Source: Blastococcus sp. (lineage in GTDB: Bacteria; Actinomycetota; Actinomycetes; Mycobacteriales; Geodermatophilaceae). From it: a DNA stretch of 26,049 nt. The stretch is from NCBI GenBank assembly GCA_025963345.1, contig JAOPUS010000334.1, positions 1 to 26,049 on the forward strand, given 5' to 3'. Of this stretch, positions 8,200 through 15,019 are shown in pieces (positions within the stretch are counted from its first letter, which is position 1; the number at the start of each line of letters is the position of its first letter). A model generated the notes under the pieces. The model was not told the DNA's origin, did no database searches, and worked only from the letters and a program-made list of their open reading frames with translations. A program made the translations under genes and the position numbers.

Positions 8200-8421
8200 A
8201 TGACCACCCAGAAGGAGCCGAGCCCCGAGGCTCGGGCGAACGTCACCGAGCACAACATCGAGACCCGGGCGCACCTGCTGCCGGAAGAGCAGGCGGCAGG
8301 GGGCAGCGAGAACCCCGAGAAGCAGGCCGAGGCCATCCTCGCCGAGTCCGAGGAACGCACCGTGCATGCCGACCCGGACGACGCCCAGGGAGGTCACCGG
8401 CAGTCCGACGACACGGTCTGA
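8200..8421 (+). CDS. Small hydrophilic hypothetical protein
   Basis: I do not recognise a domain in this 73-residue protein. It is very polar and acidic, with no membrane segment or signal peptide and many Glu, Asp, Gln and Asn residues (for example NVTEHNIETRAHLLPEEQAAGG). It is probably largely disordered. Codon third positions are G+C-rich, as in neighbouring genes. The ATG at 8200 has a GAGG (8184-8187) upstream and also a TAGGCA hexamer ending 7 bases before the start, so the transcript could be leaderless. It stands alone between the pilus operon and the thioesterase gene. A role in stress protection is only a guess from composition. Confidence 0.65.
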   Translation: MTTQKEPSPEARANVTEHNIETRAHLLPEEQAAGGSENPEKQAEAILAESEERTVHADPDDAQGGHRQSDDTV

Positions 8422-8433
8422 CAGGGTCGGGCG

Positions 8434-8823
8434 GTGCGACACGAGCATTCCGTCCAGCTGCGCTGGTCCGATCCCGACTCCCTCGGCCACGTCAACCACG
8501 CGCGGGCCCTGAGCCTGATCGAGGACGCCCGCACCGCGCTGCTCGGCGAGGGCCCCGACGGGCAGTTCCCGCTGATCCTCGCCCGGCTGGAGGTCGACTA
8601 CCTCCGCCAGTTGTACTACCGGGTCGGCGAGCGGTTGGTGGTGCGCAGCCACGTCGTCCGGCTGGGCGGCAAGTCGTTCACCGTCCGGCAGGAGCTGGTC
8701 CAGGACGACGAGGTGGCCATCCGTGCCGACGTCGTCATGGTCGCCTTCGACTTCGACGGCGACACGTCCCGGGTGATCAGCGACGCGGAGCGCGCCCGGT
8801 GGGGCCGCTACCTCGAGGAGTGA
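8434..8823 (+). CDS. Acyl-CoA thioesterase, 4HBT/FadM-like hotdog fold
   Basis: This 129-residue protein is the usual length for a single hotdog domain. Near the N-terminus it shows RWSDPDSLGHVNHARALSLIEDAR, the 4HBT-family motif (D-x-D-x2-GHVNHA). The aspartate and the following helix form the active site. The middle contains RLEVDYLRQLYYRVGERLVVRSHV, typical of the central strands. Known family reaction: hydrolysis of an acyl-CoA to free acid and CoA. The substrate cannot be told from sequence. The start is GTG at 8434, with a CAGGGT hexamer ending 6 bases upstream and no clear ribosome site. The last codons overlap the GTG of the next gene (8820), so the two are probably co-transcribed. 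Confidence 0.85.
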   Translation: MRHEHSVQLRWSDPDSLGHVNHARALSLIEDARTALLGEGPDGQFPLILARLEVDYLRQLYYRVGERLVVRSHVVRLGGKSFTVRQELVQDDEVAIRADVVMVAFDFDGDTSRVISDAERARWGRYLEE

Positions 8824-9073
8824 CCGAGGCGTACGTCGAGCTCTACTGCAAGGGCACCGTGTCGCCGGAGGACCTCCGCCGCAGCCTCGAGCAGGTTCCC
8901 GAGGTCGTCGGTGCGGCGACCGTGTCGGGGCAGGCCGATGCGCTGGTGCACATGCTCGCGTCGGACGTGAAGCAGTTGAGCGCGCGCTCGAGCGGATCCG
9001 GGACGAGCCGAACGTCGACCACACCTGCAGCGTCATCGTGCTGTCCCGGCTGATCGAGCGCCCGCGCACCTGA
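8820..9073 (+). pseudogene. Lrp/AsnC-type ligand-binding (RAM) domain protein, frameshifted
   Basis: Translation from GTG 8820 gives VTEAYVELYCKGTVSPEDLRRSLEQVPEVVGAATVSGQADALVHMLASDVKQL, which looks like the stand-alone ligand-binding domain of Lrp/AsnC regulators (no DNA-binding part). After codon TTG at 8976-8978 the frame becomes Ser/Thr-rich nonsense. Reading one base back, from the G at 8978, restores ERALERIRDEPNVDHTCSVIVLSRLIERPRT with a TGA at 9071-9073, the expected end of such a domain. A single missing G (TTGAGC for TTGGAGC) explains it. The repaired protein would have 84 residues. This could be a true mutation or a base lost in sequencing. The unrepaired frame runs on to about 9053. 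Confidence 0.75.
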
Positions 9074-9105
9074 GCCGTCGGGCTGTCGTCGGTGAAGATG
9101 GCCGC

Positions 9106-9996
9106 GTGACGGAGAGCTTCTTCGAGGGCTTCCAACTGGCCCAGGTGGACGTCGGTAACGGTGTCGAGCTGCGCGTGCGGTGGGGCGGCGAGGGGCCGCC
9201 GGTGGTCCTGCTGCACGGGCACCCCCGCACGCACACGACCTGGCACCGGGTGGCGCCGCTGCTGGTCGCGGCCGGGCACACCGTGGTCTGCCCGGATCTG
9301 CGCGGTTACGGCCGGTCGTCCAAGCCCGCGCCGGCAGCCGACCACGGACCGCACTCCAAGCGCGCCATGGCCGGGGACGTCGTCGCGCTGATGGAGCGGC
9401 TCGGGCACCGGTCGTTCGCCGTCGTCGGCCACGACCGGGGCAGCTACGTCGCGATGCGGACGGCGATGGACCACCCCGACGCCGTCACGCACCTGGCGGT
9501 GCTCGACAGCGTGCCGGTCGCGGAGGCGCTGGCCCGGACCGACGCCCGGTTCGCCGCCGCCTGGTGGCACTGGTTCTTCTTCGCCCAGCCGGACAAGCCC
9601 GAGCGGGCCATCCTCGCCGACCCCGCAGCCTGGTACCGCGCCCACGCACCGGGCAAGGTCGAGGCGCTGGGGACGGAGAACCACGCCGACTACCTCGCGG
9701 CGATCCACGACCCGGACACGGTCCGGGCGATGCTGGAGGACTACCGGGCCGGCCTGGGCATCGACCGCGCGGCCGACGAGGACGACCGTGCGGCAGGCCG
9801 GCGGATCACCTGCCCCACGCTGGTCCTGTGGTCGAGCCGGGACGACCTGGAGGAGCTGTTCGGTGATCCGCTGGCCGTCTGGGCGGACTGGACGACGGAC
9901 CTGCGCGGCGGCGGGCCGGTCGACAGCGGGCACCACATGGCCGAGGACGCTCCCGCGGAACTGGCTGCTGAGCTGCGTCGATTCCTGGCGATGTGA
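9106..9996 (+). CDS. Alpha/beta hydrolase, haloacetate dehalogenase-like
   Basis: This 296-residue protein has an alpha/beta hydrolase fold closest, by motif memory, to fluoroacetate dehalogenases. Visible features: oxyanion region LLHGHPRTHTTW (about 35-46), DLRGYGRSSKP, nucleophile elbow GHDRGSY with D110 as nucleophile and R111, acid D134 in VLDSVP, H155-W156 in WWHWFF (halide pocket pair), and catalytic H276 in SGHHMAED. The numbering matches the Rhodopseudomonas enzyme RPA1163 at D110, R111, D134, H155 and W156. The second carboxylate-binding arginine (position 114 in that enzyme) is Tyr here, so the substrate may differ. The start is GTG at 9106. No clear ribosome site is seen; a GAAGAT hexamer ends 6 bases upstream. 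A perfect hairpin follows the gene. Confidence 0.82.
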   Translation: MTESFFEGFQLAQVDVGNGVELRVRWGGEGPPVVLLHGHPRTHTTWHRVAPLLVAAGHTVVCPDLRGYGRSSKPAPAADHGPHSKRAMAGDVVALMERLGHRSFAVVGHDRGSYVAMRTAMDHPDAVTHLAVLDSVPVAEALARTDARFAAAWWHWFFFAQPDKPERAILADPAAWYRAHAPGKVEALGTENHADYLAAIHDPDTVRAMLEDYRAGLGIDRAADEDDRAAGRRITCPTLVLWSSRDDLEELFGDPLAVWADWTTDLRGGGPVDSGHHMAEDAPAELAAELRRFLAM

Positions 9997-10001
9997 TCCT
10001 T

Positions 10002-10029
10002 CCGGCCCGGCGGGGTAGGGCCGGGCCGG
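10002..10029 (+). terminator. Terminator hairpin after the hydrolase gene
   Basis: A perfect 10-bp G+C stem (10002-10011 and 10020-10029) with an 8-base loop starts 6 bases after the hydrolase stop and ends 19 bases before the ChaB-like gene. No T-run is present. Its position between two genes of unrelated function supports a terminator. Confidence 0.65.
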
Positions 10030-10048
10030 TCCCCGAGAGGAGAGGGTC

Positions 10049-10477
10049 ATGCCGAAGACGACGAAGAACGGCACCGCGAAGCAGTCCGAACTCCCCAGCA
10101 CGCTGCGGCGCTCGCCCAAGAAGGCCCAGCGCACGTTCGCGAAGGCGCACGACTCGGCCGCCGACGAGTACGGCGACGAGAAGCGGGCCAACCAGGTGGC
10201 GTGGGCGGCGGTCAAGCACAGCTTCGAGAAGGTCGGCGACCGGTGGCAGCTCAAGGAGGGCGAGAAGAAGGGGCCCTCCGACGCGCAGGCCGCGGGTGGG
10301 CGCAACACGAACCGCGAGACCAAGGGCGGCGTGGACGCGAACGCGACCAAGGAGCACCTGCTCCAGCTGGCGAAGAAGCTCAACGTCTCGGGTCGCTCGA
10401 AGATGAAGAAGAAGCAGCTGGTCGACGCGATCCAGAAGGCCAACGACAAGAAGACGGCGGACGCCAGGAAGAAGTGA
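10049..10477 (+). CDS. ChaB-domain protein with C-terminal Rho_N-like domain
   Basis: This 142-residue basic protein has two parts. Residues about 14-72 resemble ChaB (LPSTLRRSPKKAQRTFAKAHDSAADEYGDEKRANQVAWAAVKHSFEKVGDRWQ), a small helical domain once linked to cation transport regulation. Residues about 99-132 resemble the Rho transcription factor N-terminal helix-extended-helix (TKEHLLQLAKKLNVSGRSKMKKKQLVDAIQKA), which often binds nucleic acid. A Lys-rich tail ends it. A DNA- or RNA-associated role is likely but not proven. ATG 10049 has a strong ribosome site, GAGAGGAGAGGG, just upstream. The same architecture, decayed, follows directly downstream, so this gene was duplicated in tandem. 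Confidence 0.85.
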   Translation: MPKTTKNGTAKQSELPSTLRRSPKKAQRTFAKAHDSAADEYGDEKRANQVAWAAVKHSFEKVGDRWQLKEGEKKGPSDAQAAGGRNTNRETKGGVDANATKEHLLQLAKKLNVSGRSKMKKKQLVDAIQKANDKKTADARKK

Positions 10478-10496
10478 CGCCGTCCTGGGTACGGCG
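10478..10496 (+). terminator. Possible weak terminator after the ChaB-like gene
   Basis: A perfect 6-bp stem (CGCCGT / ACGGCG) with a 7-base loop starts at the base after the stop codon. It has no T-run and may be chance. Confidence 0.3.
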
Positions 10497-10520
10497 GACT
10501 CCAGACGGCGAGGAGACGCC

Positions 10521-10730
10521 ATGCCCAAGAAGGCCAAGAGCGGCAAGGCGAGGAAATCCAAGATCCTCGAGCCGCTCCGGCGGCCGGCGAAGAAGGTCCG
10601 GCGGGCTGTGGGCAAGGGCACCTGAAGGATCTGGCGAAGAAGTTCGGCATCTCCGGCCGCTCCACGATGAGGAGGAAGGAGCTCGTCGACGCGATCCAGA
10701 AGGCGGCACAGAAGGGCCCGCAAGAAGTGA
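10521..10730 (+). pseudogene. Decayed tandem copy of the ChaB/Rho_N protein
   Basis: A ribosome site (GGCGAGGAGACGCC) and ATG 10521 start MPKKAKSGKARKSKILEPLRR, close to the start of the intact upstream gene, but this frame stops after 34 codons at 10623-10625. In the +2 frame the next bases read HLKDLAKKFGISGRSTMRRKELVDAIQKAAQKG, nearly the same as the Rho_N part of the intact protein. A third shift returns to the first frame for ARKK and a TGA at 10728-10730, matching the intact C-terminus. The whole ChaB domain is missing. So there is one internal deletion and at least two frameshifts. A 34-residue basic peptide might still be made. The gene ends 24 bases before the convergent M24 peptidase gene. 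Confidence 0.8.
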
Positions 10731-10754
10731 CGCCGGGCCGCGACGCCGGGACGG

Positions 10755-12065
10755 TCAGGCGCCGGGGATGAGGATCAGCTCGGTCTGCCGGCCGTCTAGG
10801 TATTCGACGCCCTCCCCGGTCAGGGCGATGCCCTGCTCGAGGGCCATCCGCACGCATTGACCGCCCCACTCCGGTACCGGCCTGCGCACCGCCAGCTCCA
10901 GGGCGTAGACGGTGTCGGGGTGGAGGGGATAGTCCCCGGCCCCGGAGACTCCGCCCTGCTCGTCCCACTGGCCGATCGCCGGGCCCGCCCCGTGGCCGTG
11001 GAAGCCCACGGGATGGGAGTACACGTCGGCGTCGATGCCTTCGTCCGCGGCGGACGCACGGGCGGCGGCGAGCACGTCGTTGCCGGTGCGGCCGATGGTG
11101 AGCGCGGCGGTGGTGAGGTCCTGCATCCGGTTCGCGACGCCCAGCGCTTCCTGCAACCCGGCCGGGGCGGCGGTCTCGCCGGGCCGGAGCACGTAACCGT
11201 TGCGCTGGGTGTCGGTGCGCAGACCGAGGCTGCTCAGGCCGACGTCGCAGTGCACCAGGTCGCCGGGTGCGATCACGGCGTCGTACCCGACGGCCGGCAG
11301 CAGGGCGCCGCGCTCCGAGGCGAGCGGTACCCCGGCCCGCTGCAGTCCCACGCTCGGCTGGAACCACGGGTCGACACCGAGGTCGTGGAAGCGCTGGCGG
11401 AGCCACCAGGCCACGTCGAGCGCCGTCGTCGTCCCGATCTCGATGACCGCGGGGGAGAAGGCCTCGTCGATGACCTCGTGGGCCAGCCGGTTGAGGCCGT
11501 GCAGGGCAGCGATCTCCTCCGGCAGCCGGGTCTCCAGCCAGCCGACCGCCAGGTCTTCGGCGGGGACGAGGCGCTCGGCCCAGGGGCCCAGCGCCTCGGT
11601 GAGCAGCCGGTGCTCGGTGTGCGACAGCCCGTCGGCGAGGGCGAAGGAGTCCGAGACGTCGACGCCGATCCGCCGCGGCGCGGCCTGATCGACGATGCGG
11701 CGCACCTCCGCCCACTGCGAGGCCTCCGGGGGCAGGTGCGGCGCCTCCTCCGGTGACCAGGCGGGCAGGAACTGGCCCACGGGGTAGCGGGAGACCGCCG
11801 CCGCGGTGACGCCGTCGTCGCTGCGGTGCAGGGCGAGGATCGTGCGCCGTCGCGCCGACAGCCAGGTCGCCGGCAGCAGGGTCGGCAGCACCGGGTCCTC
11901 GTTGTACTCGCGGCCGACGATCAGCCACAGGTCGATATCGGCGCGGTCCATGAGGCCGGGGAGGACGTCGAGCAGGCGCTGGGTGAGCCAGCGGTCGCGG
12001 ACGGCGGCCTGCTCACGCAGCGGCAGCGGAACGGCCCACGTCGGGTCCGGCGCGACCAGCGTCAT
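10755..12065 (-). CDS. M24-family metallopeptidase (Xaa-Pro aminopeptidase-like)
   Basis: This 436-residue protein has an N-terminal creatinase-like domain with the conserved block LWLIVGREYNEDPVLPTLLPATWLSARRRTIL and a C-terminal pita-bread peptidase domain. Five likely metal ligands are visible (numbered from the ATG): D274 in HCDVG, D285 in LRTDTQRNGYVL, H358 in FHGHGAGP, E390 in ALELAV and E410 in MALEQGI. All are present, so a dinuclear-metal hydrolase is expected. The substrate is unknown. ATG 12065 is chosen because homologs begin about 10-20 residues before LREQAAVRDRWL. GTG 12098 would add 11 residues. It lies 51 bases after the diguanylate cyclase gene on the same strand and may share its transcript. 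Confidence 0.83.
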   Translation of the reverse strand: MTLVAPDPTWAVPLPLREQAAVRDRWLTQRLLDVLPGLMDRADIDLWLIVGREYNEDPVLPTLLPATWLSARRRTILALHRSDDGVTAAAVSRYPVGQFLPAWSPEEAPHLPPEASQWAEVRRIVDQAAPRRIGVDVSDSFALADGLSHTEHRLLTEALGPWAERLVPAEDLAVGWLETRLPEEIAALHGLNRLAHEVIDEAFSPAVIEIGTTTALDVAWWLRQRFHDLGVDPWFQPSVGLQRAGVPLASERGALLPAVGYDAVIAPGDLVHCDVGLSSLGLRTDTQRNGYVLRPGETAAPAGLQEALGVANRMQDLTTAALTIGRTGNDVLAAARASAADEGIDADVYSHPVGFHGHGAGPAIGQWDEQGGVSGAGDYPLHPDTVYALELAVRRPVPEWGGQCVRMALEQGIALTGEGVEYLDGRQTELILIPGA

Positions 12066-12116
12066 ACGCCCAGCGAAGCAGAGATCCGCCAGGTCCACCG
12101 CTCGAACGGGGAGTGC

Positions 12117-13277
12117 TCAGGCCACGTCGGTGGCAGCCGGCCCCTGCCGGGTGCTGGTCTCCTGGGGCAGCGGCGCGCGGGCCCGGGGGACCCGCATCGA
12201 CGCCACGCGGTCCCGGCCCTGCCGCTTCGCCTCGTACATCGCGGCGTCGGCGCGGTCGACCAGCCGCCACAGTTCGTCGGCCGCGTTCTCACCGTCGACC
12301 GGCCGGCTGAGGGCGATGCCGATGGAGGCGGTCACCGCGTGCCCGTCGGCCGTGAAGCTGGTGGCGACGGCCGTCCGCAGACGTTCGGCGAGCCGCGCCG
12401 CCTCGTCCGCGTCGCCCACCAGCCCCAGCACGACGATCTCCTCCCCACCGGTCCGGGCCAGCACGTCGGTCGGGCGGACGGTGGCCGCCAGGGACGCCGC
12501 GACCGCCCGCAGGACGGCATCACCAGCGGCGTGGCCGTGCGCGTCGTTGAGCCGCTTGAAGTGGTCGAGGTCGAGCATCATCGCCGCCACCCGGGTGCCG
12601 TCACGGCGGGCCTGGCGCCACAGCCGCGGGGCCTGCGCGACGAGGTAGCGTCGGTTGAACAGCCCGGTGAGCGGGTCCAGGTGGCTCTGCGTCTGGGTCG
12701 CGGCCAACAGTCGCTGTACCCGCCGGCGCAGGACGAAGACCCCGAGCGCGCCCGCGTTGAGCATCCCGGCGCTGACCCCGACCTGGACGCCGAGGCCGAC
12801 GGCGCTGTCGTAGCTGGGCCACAGTGCGATCAGGCAGACGACCGTCGTCACCACCATGTTGACGGCCAGCTCCCACCGACCCAGGAACCAGGCGGCCACG
12901 AACGCGGGGAACAGCAGCATCAGGGGGGTGGCGTAGCGGACGGGATCGTCGATGCAGAAGACGACGACGAGATAGATCAGGTCGCCGAGCAGCACGAGGC
13001 AGAAGGTGTGCCCTCGGCCGGCCCGCTGACGGACCAGCAGCGGGACGGCGGCCAGGACGCAGGCCGCCATCGTCGCCCCGTAGATCCAGCGCTGCGGGCC
13101 GTCGCGCAGGACGTCGTTGACGAACAGGTTGATGGTGCCCATCAGGGCGCCGACCACCAGCAGCAGGGCGAGCGTCAAAGCGGCAACGCGGTGCTCCGGG
13201 CCGCGGCTCGTCGCGGTGGCCCCGGGTACGCCGAGTCCACCGTCAGAGTCAGGCTCCCACCGGCGGATCACCGCCAT
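12117..13277 (-). CDS. Membrane diguanylate cyclase (GGDEF domain)
   Basis: This makes cyclic di-GMP from two GTP. The 386-residue protein has about six membrane helices (residues about 31-50, 65-82, 92-110, 116-131, 138-153, 165-184), then a GGDEF domain. In order: linker DPLTGLFNRRYL (201-212), metal-binding MLDLDHFKRLNDAHGHAAGD (234-253), I-site RPTD (268-271) exactly five residues before the active-site GGEEI (277-281), and the closing ADAAMYEAKRQGRDRV. With GGEEI and RxxD both intact, it should be active and inhibited by its own product. The sensor region is not a known named domain to me. ATG 13277 is chosen: the frame extends upstream to 13445, but that part is charged and overlaps the promoter region of the divergent cupin gene. 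Confidence 0.88.
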   Translation of the reverse strand: MAVIRRWEPDSDGGLGVPGATATSRGPEHRVAALTLALLLVVGALMGTINLFVNDVLRDGPQRWIYGATMAACVLAAVPLLVRQRAGRGHTFCLVLLGDLIYLVVVFCIDDPVRYATPLMLLFPAFVAAWFLGRWELAVNMVVTTVVCLIALWPSYDSAVGLGVQVGVSAGMLNAGALGVFVLRRRVQRLLAATQTQSHLDPLTGLFNRRYLVAQAPRLWRQARRDGTRVAAMMLDLDHFKRLNDAHGHAAGDAVLRAVAASLAATVRPTDVLARTGGEEIVVLGLVGDADEAARLAERLRTAVATSFTADGHAVTASIGIALSRPVDGENAADELWRLVDRADAAMYEAKRQGRDRVASMRVPRARAPLPQETSTRQGPAATDVA

Positions 13278-13407
13278 AGGATGCCGCACAACCGGCAATC
13301 TGGGGCCAGTGGGGCGAACGGTTACACGACCGATGCGTACCGGGTGTCGTAGGTCACCTCGAGGCGCACCCGGCGCCGTCGCGAGCGGGAGCTGGCAGGG
13401 TGGCCGC

Positions 13408-13881
13408 ATGTCCCATCTGGACCCCTCGCTGATCGACGTCCGCACCGTGGCAGATCACCCGCTGATCAGCAACGGGTCGACGAGTTCGCTGCGGCTGGTC
13501 GCCCCTGGGTCGGCGACCGCCGGCCGGTACGGCCTGTTCGAGTACCGGGTGGCCCCGCACAGCCCCGGCGCGGCGCCGCACGTCCACCGCACGTTCTCCG
13601 AGTCCTTCTACGTGCTCTCCGGTCGGCTCACCGTCTACGCCGGCGGGGCCTGGCAGCCGTATGGCCCGGGTGACTACGCCCTCGTGCACGAGGGCGGGGC
13701 GCACGGTTTCCGCAACGACGGCGACGACGAGGTGTCCTTCCTGATCCTCTTCGCGCCCGGCATCGCGCGGGAGCGGTTCTTCCTCGAGATGGCCGAATTG
13801 CGCCGGAGCGGGCGCACCCTGACCCCGGCGGAGATGACCGCCTTCTACGCCCGGCACGACCAGGTGATGGTCGACGGCTGA
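13408..13881 (+). CDS. Cupin-domain protein
   Basis: This 157-residue single-domain cupin has cupin motif 1, PHVHRTFSESFYVLSGRLTVYAGG (ligands H58, H60, E65), and motif 2, GPGDYALVHEGGAHGFRNDGDDEV (H99). All four usual metal ligands are present. The C-terminal helix region (FAPGIARERFFLEMAELRRSGRTLTP) is common in quercetinase-like or sugar-binding cupins of actinobacteria. The function could be a dioxygenase, isomerase or binding protein, and sequence alone does not decide. ATG 13408 is preceded by a CAGGGT hexamer ending 6 bases upstream, suggesting leaderless transcription. It is divergent from the diguanylate cyclase gene, with 130 bases between starts. Confidence 0.85.
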   Translation: MSHLDPSLIDVRTVADHPLISNGSTSSLRLVAPGSATAGRYGLFEYRVAPHSPGAAPHVHRTFSESFYVLSGRLTVYAGGAWQPYGPGDYALVHEGGAHGFRNDGDDEVSFLILFAPGIARERFFLEMAELRRSGRTLTPAEMTAFYARHDQVMVDG

Positions 13882-13950
13882 GCGGTTCCCCCGGGCGGAT
13901 GGAAGGGTGGGAGCGACGACTCATCCGCGACCTGAACGAGGAGGCTGCTC

Positions 13951-14133
13951 ATGGCCGAGGGGCCCTGGTTCTTCTGTCTCAAGCACCACACCGTCGAGAC
14001 CCGCGACGGCTGCGCGGAGCGGCATCGCCTCGGGCCCTACGCGACGCGCGAGGAAGCCGAGCACGCGGTGCAGTCGGTCGCCGAGCGCGAGCAGAAGCTG
14101 ACTTCCGAGGACCGCGACTGGGAAGGCGACTGA
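13951..14133 (+). CDS. Small conserved actinobacterial protein with Cys/His cluster
   Basis: This 60-residue protein starts MAEGPWFFCLKHHTVETRDGC. The spacing C9-x2-HH-x7-C21 could bind a metal ion. The second half, LGPYATREEAEHAVQSVAERE, resembles the SPOR-like or DUF pattern 'GPY.T.EEA..A'. I recognise similar short proteins from other actinobacteria but know no function. A strong ribosome site, GAGGAGG, lies at 13939-13945, which fixes the ATG. It is 69 bases after the cupin stop and 90 bases before the F420 reductase start. Confidence 0.75.
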   Translation: MAEGPWFFCLKHHTVETRDGCAERHRLGPYATREEAEHAVQSVAEREQKLTSEDRDWEGD

Positions 14134-14223
14134 CCCTCACCCGCCCAGGTGCAGGGCCGTCATCGCGGCCGGGCATGATCGGGATGGTGGCCCGGGCTGT
14201 CCGGAGCCGGTGAAGGAGAACAC

Positions 14224-14916
14224 GTGACCGAGCGCGCGGTCGAGGATCTGGTCGTCGGTGTACTGGGCGGCACCGGTCCGCAGGGGCGGGGTCTCGCCGT
14301 CCGGCTGGCTGCCTCCGGTCAGCGCATCCTGCTCGGGTCCCGGGATGCCGAACGCGCCGCCGAGGTGGCCGCGGAGGTAGCCGGACGCGCTGCCGCAGCC
14401 GCCGGTGGTGTCGAGGTGTCGGTCCAGGGCGGCTCCAACGTCGACGTCGCCGGCGCCGCGGACCTGGTGATCATCGCCGTCCCGTTCGCCGGGCACGCGG
14501 CCACGCTGGCCGAGCTGGCCGCCCCCCTCGCGGGCAAGGTCGTCGTCGACTGCGTCGTCCCGATGGGCTTCGACGAACTCGGCGCCTACGTCCTCGACGT
14601 CGAGGAGGGCAGCGTCACCCAGCAGGCGGCCGCGCTGCTGCCTGACAGCCACGTCGTCGGGGCGTTCCACCACCTGTCCGCCGTCCTGCTCGAGGACCTC
14701 TCGCGGCCCACCCTCGACGGCGACGTCATGGTCGTCGGCGACGTCCGGGAGGCCACCGACCTGGTCCAGGCGCTCGCCGGCCGGCTGCCCGGCATGCGCG
14801 GCATCTACGCCGGCCGACTGCGCAACGCCCGCCAGGTCGAGGCGCTGACCATCAACCTGGTGTCGGTCAACCGCCGGTACAAGGTGCACGCCGGCGTCCG
14901 GGTCACCGACGTCTGA
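14224..14916 (+). CDS. npdG: NADPH-dependent F420 reductase
   Basis: This transfers hydride between NADPH and coenzyme F420. The 230-residue protein has a Rossmann fold beginning VVGVLGGTGPQGRGLAVRLAASGQRILLGSRD, the hallmark of this family: the extended GGTGPQGRGL loop, and S-R at about 39-40 for the NADP phosphate. It continues with the substrate region VVDCVVPMGFDE and VGAFHHLSA, and ends in the conserved RNARQVEALTINLVSVNRRYKVHAGVR. The start is GTG 14224, with AAGGAG at about 14212-14217. The presence of this enzyme implies that the host makes F420, as many actinobacteria do. No F420 biosynthesis gene is in the window. Confidence 0.9.
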   Translation: MTERAVEDLVVGVLGGTGPQGRGLAVRLAASGQRILLGSRDAERAAEVAAEVAGRAAAAAGGVEVSVQGGSNVDVAGAADLVIIAVPFAGHAATLAELAAPLAGKVVVDCVVPMGFDELGAYVLDVEEGSVTQQAAALLPDSHVVGAFHHLSAVLLEDLSRPTLDGDVMVVGDVREATDLVQALAGRLPGMRGIYAGRLRNARQVEALTINLVSVNRRYKVHAGVRVTDV

Positions 14917-15019
14917 CGACAGCGCCGGGAGCATCGCAGCGAGCGCCGGCGAACGAGGAGCGGACCACGGCGCGGAGTCAGACCCAGGCGCATCGTCTGA
15001 GCCTTGTGACGACCGTGGG

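Noticed and set aside
8146..11928. Very long minus-strand ORF (1260 codons)
   Set aside because: It crosses several well-supported genes on the other strand and in other frames, is very rich in Arg, Pro and Ala, and shows no family motif. It is an artefact of high G+C content.
13278..13445. N-terminal extension of the diguanylate cyclase to 13445
   Set aside because: The added 56 residues are charged and irregular, and cover the likely promoter and start of the divergent cupin gene.
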